A stretch of DNA of 10,435 bases from CAWVVV01 sp964629165 (GTDB lineage: Bacteria > Verrucomicrobiota > Verrucomicrobiia > Opitutales > Oceanipulchritudinaceae), in contig CAZVQJ010000095.1 in NCBI GenBank assembly GCA_964629165.1, positions 1 through 10,435 of the forward strand. Direction: 5' to 3'. Below, piece by piece: positions 6,483-10,435 of this stretch. Below the pieces are notes generated by a model. It made no database searches and had not been told where the DNA came from. It saw only the letters and a program-made list of their open reading frames with translations. Within the stretch, counting starts at the first letter, position 1; every line of letters starts with the position of its first letter. A program made the translations under genes and the position numbers.

Positions 6483-7898
6483 ATGCAACTTCTCGTCGTC
6501 AACCTCACTTACATTATCGCCTCGGTCCTCTTTGTCTTCGGGATCAAGATGCTCGGCCGTGCGGAGACGGCACGCCAGGGGAATCGGCTCTCCGCTTTGG
6601 GCATGCTGCTCGCGATCGTCGTCACGCTGCTCCTCGCGGACCTCGACTACCGATTTATCGTGGTCGGACTCCTCGTCGGAGCCCTTGTCGGAGGCGTCGC
6701 CGCACGCACTGTGAAGATGACCGCGATGCCGGAAATGGTGGCCCTCCTCAACGGCTTCGGAGGTCTCGCCTCGCTCATCGTTGGGTGGACGGAATATGAA
6801 AAAATCCGTCATATCGGCCTCCCGGAATATCTCGCGGGTGCGAACGCGCCCCTTGCCTTCACCCTGGCTTCGATCGTCCTTGCGGTGGCAATCGGCGGGG
6901 TCACCTTCACAGGCTCGCTCCAGGCCTGGGGCAAGCTCAGCGGAAAGATTGGCGGGACGGCGATTACATTTGCCGGCCAGAAGTGGATCAATCTCCTCAC
7001 CCTTCTCGCCATGATTGCGGCGAGTATCTGGTTCTCGAGCCTCCCTGCCGACGGCGCCCCGATCGCCGTCTACGCACCACTCCTGATCGTAATCGGCCTC
7101 GCGCTCGTCCTCGGCATTCTTGGGGTGCTGCCGATCGGTGGTGGCGACATGCCTGTCGTCATCTCTCTCCTCAATTCCCTTTCCGGCCTCGCCGCCGCCG
7201 CCGCTGGGTTCGTCATCCTGAACAACGTGTTGATCGTCGCTGGATGTCTCGTCGGTTGTTCCGGATTCATCCTCACACTCATCATGTGCAAGGCAATGAA
7301 TCGAACCTTGGGCAATGTGCTCTTCAGTGGATTCGGCGCCACCTCCAGCAGTCAGACCGTTGAAGGGGAAATGAAAGCAGCCTCGATCGAGGATGCCTAC
7401 TACGTGCTCGAAGCCGCCAGCAGCGTCGTCATTATCCCGGGTTACGGCATGGCCGTCGCGCAAGCGCAGCATGCGGTGAAAGAGCTCGGTGAACTCCTTG
7501 AGGCCAACGGATGCGAAGTCCACTACGCGATCCATCCGGTCGCCGGACGCATGCCCGGGCACATGAACGTGCTTCTTGCGGAAGCCGATGTTCCCTACGA
7601 ACAACTGGCGGAGATGGATTCCATCAACCCCACCATGCCGATGGTCGATGTCGCCATCGTGATCGGAGCCAACGACGTTGTGAATCCCGCCGCGACGACG
7701 GACGAGGGGTGCCCCATCTACGGGATGCCCATCATCAACGCCCATGAGGCGAAGACCGTCTTTGCCCTGAAGCGCGGCAAAGGCGCCGGCTTCAGCGGGC
7801 TCGTCAACCAACTTTATTTCCTCGAGAAAACGCGGATGCTCTACGGCGATGCCAAATCCACGGTGAGCGCCCTTGTTGCGGAGTTGAAAGGAAAATAA
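6483..7898 (+). CDS. pntB: NAD(P)+ transhydrogenase, beta subunit (membrane plus NADP(H)-binding domain III)
   Basis: A 471-residue protein, close to the E. coli subunit (462). Residues 1 to about 275 hold many membrane helices and family motifs: MPEMVALLNGFGGLAS (82-97), GGDMPVVISLLNSLSGLAAA with Asp222 and Asn231, and IMCKAMNRTLGNVLFSGFG. Residues from about 305 form the NADP-binding domain III: VIIPGYGMAVAQAQ (316-329), HPVAGRMPGHMNVLLAEA, the GANDVVNPAA segment (395-404) and the loop KRGKGAGFSGLVN (430-442) before the ending LYGDAKSTVSALVAEL. With both alpha subunits it makes NADPH at the expense of the proton gradient. Asn90 lies where E. coli has the proton-path residue His91, a natural variation I believe occurs in other members. 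No ribosome-binding site precedes the ATG; the upstream hairpin and T-run take its place. Confidence 0.96.
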   Translation: MQLLVVNLTYIIASVLFVFGIKMLGRAETARQGNRLSALGMLLAIVVTLLLADLDYRFIVVGLLVGALVGGVAARTVKMTAMPEMVALLNGFGGLASLIVGWTEYEKIRHIGLPEYLAGANAPLAFTLASIVLAVAIGGVTFTGSLQAWGKLSGKIGGTAITFAGQKWINLLTLLAMIAASIWFSSLPADGAPIAVYAPLLIVIGLALVLGILGVLPIGGGDMPVVISLLNSLSGLAAAAAGFVILNNVLIVAGCLVGCSGFILTLIMCKAMNRTLGNVLFSGFGATSSSQTVEGEMKAASIEDAYYVLEAASSVVIIPGYGMAVAQAQHAVKELGELLEANGCEVHYAIHPVAGRMPGHMNVLLAEADVPYEQLAEMDSINPTMPMVDVAIVIGANDVVNPAATTDEGCPIYGMPIINAHEAKTVFALKRGKGAGFSGLVNQLYFLEKTRMLYGDAKSTVSALVAELKGK

Positions 7899-7911
7899 GG
7901 CACCTTCGGTG

Positions 7912-7939
7912 ATCCCGGGGGTCCTCAGGATCCCCGGAT
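7912..7939 (+). terminator. GC-rich hairpin after pntB
   Basis: ATCCCGGGGGTCC (7912-7924) and GGATCCCCGGAT (7928-7939) pair around the loop TCA with one bulge and a mismatch. It begins 13 bp after the pntB stop codon, the expected place for the operon's end. No T-run follows, so it may be a 3'-end stabiliser or a factor-dependent stop rather than an intrinsic terminator. Confidence 0.42.
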
Positions 7940-8220
7940 TCCGGTCACGGTGGGGGGAGATGGACCGGCGCGGACCCCCATCCTGCAAGACGCTGGAGCT
8001 TCTGGTGGCGGAAGGGAGAGTGGACCGGCTTGAATGAGGGTCGGACTGACAACCTCAGGGGGTGCCTGTGAGACGAGGCAATCTGCGGTTAAATCCTCAG
8101 AGGGCCCCTGCGATGGGCCCGGCGGCAAGGGACATCCTCCCCTAAACGCCCTCCATCAGCCTTTCTCTGACAGTATCCATTCCGGAGTACAGTTGGCACA
8201 GAGAATGGTTAGGGATCAGG
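7940..8220. other. GC-rich non-coding stretch between pntB and the lipoprotein gene
   Basis: No convincing gene is seen on either strand. Small open frames here are Pro/Gly/Arg-rich shadows. Structure seen: an imperfect direct repeat, GGGAGA followed by TGGACCGGC (7955-7969) and GGGAGAG followed by TGGACCGGC (about 8014-8029), about 60 bp apart; a TGGGGG/CCCCCA pairing flanking the first copy (7951-7980); and GGGCCC (8102-8107) with GGGCCC (8115-8120) as a 6-bp stem. The last 60 bp are less GC-rich and probably hold the promoter of the lipoprotein gene. The rest may be a decayed dispersed repeat. Confidence 0.4.
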
Positions 8221-8742
8221 ATGCATGCTACACCATTACCGAAAGTGTTCTTCTCCGGTGGCGCTCTTCTGGCTCTCCCTTTTGGCTTCATCGGCTGCAC
8301 CGATAACGACTCCGCCGTCGACAACAGAACGACCGAGCAGCGCGAGACGCTTGAGACCGGGACTCCGGATGCGCGCAGCCGCCTGGAAGCCTGGGGAGAT
8401 TCGATTTCCACCCAATGGAATGAGTCCTGGAACAGTCTTCAAGGGGCGACCTTCGACAACCGAAATGAGGTCCAGAACTTTTTCGATCGGGTCGGCACAA
8501 GTATCGGTGAAACATTTCAGGATCTGGATGAGTCGGCCGAAGATCTTTCCGGTCAAGCCCGCACCCAGTATGAGAAGGCCAAAGAGGAGGCGTCCGAGGC
8601 ATGGGATGAAGTCCGGGAAAGATCAGCCAAGTTGAGCGGGGCGAGCCGTGACAATTGGAACGAAGCCATGGAAGAGGCTGATGAAGCGTGGCATGACTTT
8701 ACGGAGAAGCTGCGGGAATTGCGTGCCGCTGCGGAGAACTGA
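8221..8742 (+). CDS. putative helical lipoprotein of unknown function
   Basis: A 173-residue protein with a lipoprotein signal: Lys8, a hydrophobic stretch (10-24) and the lipobox FIGC with Cys26. The residue after Cys is Thr, so by the E. coli rule it would go to the outer membrane. The mature part is charged, nearly all helix and probably coiled-coil, with tryptophans in similar settings (LEAWGDSIS, ESWNSLQ, EAWDEVRE, DNWNEAME, EAWHDFTE). The A/E/K-rich segment ARTQYEKAKEEASEAWDEV resembles LEA-type or apolipoprotein-like amphipathic repeats. I do not recognise a named family. AGGG (8211-8214) lies 6 bp before the ATG as a ribosome-binding site. A strong terminator closes the gene 35 bp downstream, so it is a single-gene unit at the head of the entericidin/DUF892 island. 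A role in envelope stress protection is only inferred from context and composition. Confidence 0.8.
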   Translation: MHATPLPKVFFSGGALLALPFGFIGCTDNDSAVDNRTTEQRETLETGTPDARSRLEAWGDSISTQWNESWNSLQGATFDNRNEVQNFFDRVGTSIGETFQDLDESAEDLSGQARTQYEKAKEEASEAWDEVRERSAKLSGASRDNWNEAMEEADEAWHDFTEKLRELRAAAEN

Positions 8743-8777
8743 TTCTGCTTTGTCTAGTGAGTATATCGCTTGTCACT

Positions 8778-8811
8778 GGGCCGCTCGTTCGCGCGAGCGG
8801 CCCTTCATTTT
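8778..8811 (+). terminator. intrinsic (rho-independent) terminator of the lipoprotein gene
   Basis: GGGCCGCTCG (8778-8787) and CGAGCGGCCC (8794-8803) form a perfect 10-bp GC-rich stem around the loop TTCGCG. TTCATTTT follows directly. It lies 35 bp after the lipoprotein stop codon. This is the strongest terminator in the window. It separates the lipoprotein gene from the entericidin genes, which therefore need their own promoter in 8812-8952. Confidence 0.88.
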
Positions 8812-8952
8812 GCAACCACCGCACAAGGGACCCATGCATTTTGCCGCAGCAGAGGTTTCCAATCAGCTGCCGCTCCCTCTCAAGTGATTGCGCTTCAAAT
8901 CTTTAGAGATCTCATGCCGCATTGGCACGCATCGTTCTTTATCCTTTTTGAA

Positions 8953-9093
8953 ATGAAAACAATCAAGCTTACCTCCTTCCTTCTCGTTCTCTCCGCTCTC
9001 TTTTTCTGCGGTTGTAATACAACCGAGGGCTTCGGCGAAGACGTCGAAGATGCCGGCGATGCCATCTCCGACCAGGCCCGCGACGCCAGCTAA
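8953..9093 (+). CDS. entericidin-type small lipoprotein (first of tandem pair)
   Basis: A 46-residue protein starting MKTIKL. A hydrophobic signal segment leads to the lipobox FCGC with Cys21. The mature 26 residues read CNTTEGFGEDVEDAGDAISD and on to RDAS. They match the entericidin pattern CNTxxGxGxDxxxxGxxIS of E. coli EcnA and EcnB. Its size is also that of the family (41-48 residues). In E. coli EcnA (antidote) and EcnB (toxin) are tandem lipoproteins, and ecnB is induced by sigma-S in stationary phase. The frame is open upstream to 8770, but those codons cross the terminator, so the signal peptide sets the start. No Shine-Dalgarno is visible. A second entericidin follows after 18 bp. 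Which of the two would be toxin or antidote cannot be told; many bacteria carry entericidins with no known killing role. Confidence 0.9.
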   Translation: MKTIKLTSFLLVLSALFFCGCNTTEGFGEDVEDAGDAISDQARDAS

Positions 9094-9111
9094 CTCTACG
9101 AGGGTCCCCCG

Positions 9112-9339
9112 ATGGGCTGGTCCCAACAGGTCCTTCCCACGCACGCGCCGGGGTGCGAGTCTCGACCACCTCGAACCAAACGCGTTCTTCGTTCTTTGCT
9201 AGCACGCGCCAGGGTGCTAGCGCTGCTGCCCATGGCAGGCCTCTCGCTTGCAGGCTGCAACACCGCAGCAGGATTCGGAAAAGATATTGAGGCCCTCGGG
9301 GAGAATATCTCTGAAGGTTCCCGCGATGCTCGACGGTAG
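9112..9339 (+). CDS. second entericidin-type lipoprotein, 5' part built from a palindromic repeat
   Basis: The C-terminal 35 residues are a clear entericidin: MAGLSLAGCNTAAGFGKDIE followed by ALGENISEGSRDARR, with lipobox LAGC. The 5' end is odd. The ATG at 9112 follows a good GAGGG site (9100-9104) and gives 75 residues, but with a 27-residue hydrophilic head before the hydrophobic core and Cys at 49. In-frame TTG (9196) or GTG (9214) starts would put the lipobox Cys at 21 or 15. The TTG start gives 47 residues, the usual family length, but has no ribosome site. The head and the start of the signal core (LARARVLA) are encoded by two palindromic repeat copies. Most likely a repeat replaced the native start region. 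The gene may still work, or be poorly exported. Downstream of the first entericidin by 18 bp, likely co-transcribed. Confidence 0.7.
   Translation: MGWSQQVLPTHAPGCESRPPRTKRVLRSLLARARVLALLPMAGLSLAGCNTAAGFGKDIEALGENISEGSRDARR
9130..9159. repeat. palindromic repeat, copy A
   Basis: A 30-bp unit agreeing with copy B at 23 of 30 positions, including the core GCACGCGCCGGGGTGC. It folds as CGCAC (9140-9144), loop GCGCCGGG, GTGCG (9153-9157). Lies at the start of the second entericidin frame. Confidence 0.7.
9191..9220. repeat. palindromic repeat, copy B
   Basis: The second copy, 61 bp after copy A. It forms a perfect 8-bp stem GCTAGCAC (9198-9205) / GTGCTAGC (9214-9221) with the 8-nt loop GCGCCAGG. 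The loop differs from copy A by one base, and the paired bases differ in compensating fashion at the outer stem (CGCAC/GTGCG against AGCAC/GTGCT). This is the pattern of a structured, REP-like extragenic palindrome. It encodes residues of the signal peptide of the second entericidin. Confidence 0.72.
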
Positions 9340-9384
9340 TGGGTCGTATCCCCGCACCCGGGCACGCCCTACTATTCCCCGGCC

Positions 9385-9888
9385 ATGCATATGAATCTCG
9401 AAGACCTCTGGACGGACATGATTCGTTCGCTTTATGATGCGGAAACCCAACTGAAAACGCTACTGCCGGTTATGCGAGAAGCGGGGCGAGACGGGGAACT
9501 GCGGGAACATCTGCTCTCGCGGGAAGATCAGAACAAACAGCGGCTGGACCGGTTGCGCGAAGTCATGAAAAAGGCCTCGATCGAACCGTCAGCGTCGCCC
9601 GCCGATGCAACCATGCGGGCATTGCTGGGGCAGATCAGCGATTTCACGATCGAGGGAAATATGGAGGCATCCGTGCGAGATGCTGCGCTTCTTTCCGGCC
9701 TTCGTCGCATCGAGCACTATCAGATGGCAGCCTATGAAGATGCCTGCAACCTCGCTCATCATCTCAAACACAGTGCAATCTCCCGACAGTTACGCGAGTC
9801 GCAGCTGGAGGCAGAATACGGAGCAAAGCGCATTCGGGAACTCTCCGATGGCGGATGGTTCACGCGGGGGATTTACTCGCCCGATTGA
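9385..9888 (+). CDS. DUF892 (YciE/YciF-like) ferritin-fold protein
   Basis: A 167-residue cytoplasmic, all-helical protein of the YciE/YciF family. Family features seen in order: LEDLWTDMIRSLYDAETQL (residues 5-23) with the near-invariant LYDAExQL; LLPVMREAG; LREHLLSREDQNKQRLDRL; then RDAALLSGLRRIEHYQMAAYEDA, where RDAALIxxxxRxEHYExAxY is the family signature and the Glu/His residues are those expected of a di-iron ferritin-like site; and a last helix QLEAEYGAKRIRELS. It lacks the usual longer C-terminal tail. E. coli yciF is part of a stress-induced operon under sigma-S. The biochemical role is unknown; metal or peroxide handling is a guess from the fold. The start may be the ATG at 9385 or at 9391; neither has a clear ribosome site. 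It lies 45 bp after the second entericidin, probably in the same stress island. Confidence 0.92.
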   Translation: MHMNLEDLWTDMIRSLYDAETQLKTLLPVMREAGRDGELREHLLSREDQNKQRLDRLREVMKKASIEPSASPADATMRALLGQISDFTIEGNMEASVRDAALLSGLRRIEHYQMAAYEDACNLAHHLKHSAISRQLRESQLEAEYGAKRIRELSDGGWFTRGIYSPD

Positions 9889-9999
9889 TTAGGCAAACCA
9901 ACCCGAAAAGCAAAAGCGATACCATCGGGCGCATATCCAGACGGAGGCGAACGGATCGGAGAGCTATCCTTGCCGGGTCAGATTCAACCAACTCGGCTC

Positions 10000-10435
10000 C
10001 TAGACAGCAGAAAGCGCCTCGTCGTCATAGGATCGCAGCTGCGCGATAAGTTGCCTGAAACGCCTGTCATAGTACCGCAACACCTCCGCAAGGCGGATCA
10101 TCCGCTGCATCTCGAGTGCTCCTGGATGGGCGAGAATCAAGGGCTCGAGGGAGTGCAGCAGGTGCAAAACCATTTTCCGGGAAGCCATTGCTGGCACCAG
10201 GCTGCCGCTGTTCAGATCATCATTTGGGGTACTCCGCTCGCTATCCACCCCGGGCATGACGATGACCGATGCCGCTGCCTCAAAAGGAGGCTGAGAGACC
10301 CGTTTCCAGCATTCTTCCGCCACCTGGAGATAGACACTGAATTGCCTGCATGGAGCCGGAACGGCAGTGCGTTCCGAGTCCGGCGCGCACAGGGGCTGGA
10401 TCGATTTCACGGCTTCGCCCAGAAGATCCGCAATC
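10000..10435 (-). CDS. C-terminal part of an unrecognised protein, running off the right edge
   Basis: The minus-strand frame ends at TAG (10000-10002) and stays open to the window edge. A GTG at 10410 could be read as a start. The eight codons before it (IADLLGEA) continue a smooth helix into VKSIQPL, so the true start probably lies outside. About 144 residues are visible. They include a helix-rich start, a middle segment (PPFEAAASVIVMPGVDSE) that may hold a strand, a polar linker (STPNDDLNSGSL), and a C-terminal helical pair (ASRKMVLHLLHSLEPLILAH and LAEVLRYYDRRFRQLIAQL). No signal peptide, membrane helix or catalytic motif is seen in this part. I do not recognise the family. The gene converges on the DUF892 gene with 111 bp between stop codons. 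Confidence 0.6.
   Translation of the reverse strand, partial: IADLLGEAVKSIQPLCAPDSERTAVPAPCRQFSVYLQVAEECWKRVSQPPFEAAASVIVMPGVDSERSTPNDDLNSGSLVPAMASRKMVLHLLHSLEPLILAHPGALEMQRMIRLAEVLRYYDRRFRQLIAQLRSYDDEALSAV

Noticed and set aside
6447..7988. A 513-codon minus-strand frame opposite pntB
   Set aside because: It is the shadow of pntB: rich in D/E/H/G/R, without domains, and covering the whole beta subunit with its conserved motifs on the other strand.
7925..8128. Small minus-strand frame in the spacer after pntB
   Set aside because: Pro/Ser/Gly-rich composition without motif, ribosome site or neighbour support.
8193..8209. Sigma-54 promoter (TTGGCAC at -24) before the lipoprotein gene
   Set aside because: The -12 GC is replaced by GG, and transcription would begin at the start codon, removing the ribosome-binding site. 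Kept only as a shared motif of unknown meaning.
8221..9339. Toxin-antitoxin or defence island reading of the tandem entericidins
   Set aside because: Only family resemblance supports an antidote/toxin role. No restriction, nuclease, CRISPR, integrase or phage gene is present, so a defence system is not supported.
9878..9931. Inverted repeat CGCCCGAT...ATCGGGCG as a terminator for the DUF892 gene
   Set aside because: The arms are 38 bp apart, the first overlaps the stop region, and no T-run follows.

Overview
The window looks like chromosomal DNA of a GC-rich Gram-negative bacterium. Lipoprotein signal peptides, an ExbB/ExbD/TonB-type energy transducer and entericidin-type lipoproteins all imply an outer membrane. 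The style of the TonB-like C-terminus (ending YYRIIVGP), an exported TPR protein placed next to ExbBD, near-absent Shine-Dalgarno signals and the GC-rich dispersed palindromes remind me of Verrucomicrobiota (Opitutia-like). That is a judgement from protein style and not a database result.

Layout, left to right. (1) A tRNA-Thr(GGT) on the minus strand lies at the left edge. (2) A four-gene minus-strand operon, read from 4766 down to 169, encodes a large secreted TPR protein, an ExbB/TolQ-type channel subunit, an ExbD/TolR-type subunit and a TonB-like anchored protein. The last three are joined by 4-bp ATGA overlaps. (3) A divergent intergenic region (4767-4904) holds a perfect TTGACA box and a small dyad. 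(4) A plus-strand three-gene operon encodes the proton-translocating NAD(P)+ transhydrogenase: alpha-1, alpha-2 and beta subunits (pntAA, pntAB, pntB). A terminator-like hairpin sits just before pntB. (5) About 320 bp of GC-rich non-coding DNA follows. (6) A plus-strand envelope/stress island encodes a helical lipoprotein closed by a strong intrinsic terminator, two tandem entericidin-type small lipoproteins, and a DUF892 (YciE/YciF-like) ferritin-fold protein. (7) The C-terminal part of an unrecognised convergent minus-strand gene runs off the right edge.

How they work together. The left operon should use the proton motive force to drive a TonB-like rod across the periplasm, with the TPR protein as a probable periplasmic partner. 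The Pnt complex uses the same proton gradient to make NADPH from NADH. The right-hand island resembles gene sets that are stress-induced in enterobacteria (ecnB, yciEF). The most unusual spot is the second entericidin gene. Two copies of a palindromic repeat (61-bp period) lie across its 5' part, and the second copy encodes part of its signal peptide. No clear novel defence or mobile system is visible: there is no transposase, integrase, CRISPR array or toxin-antitoxin pair beyond the entericidin-type lipoproteins.
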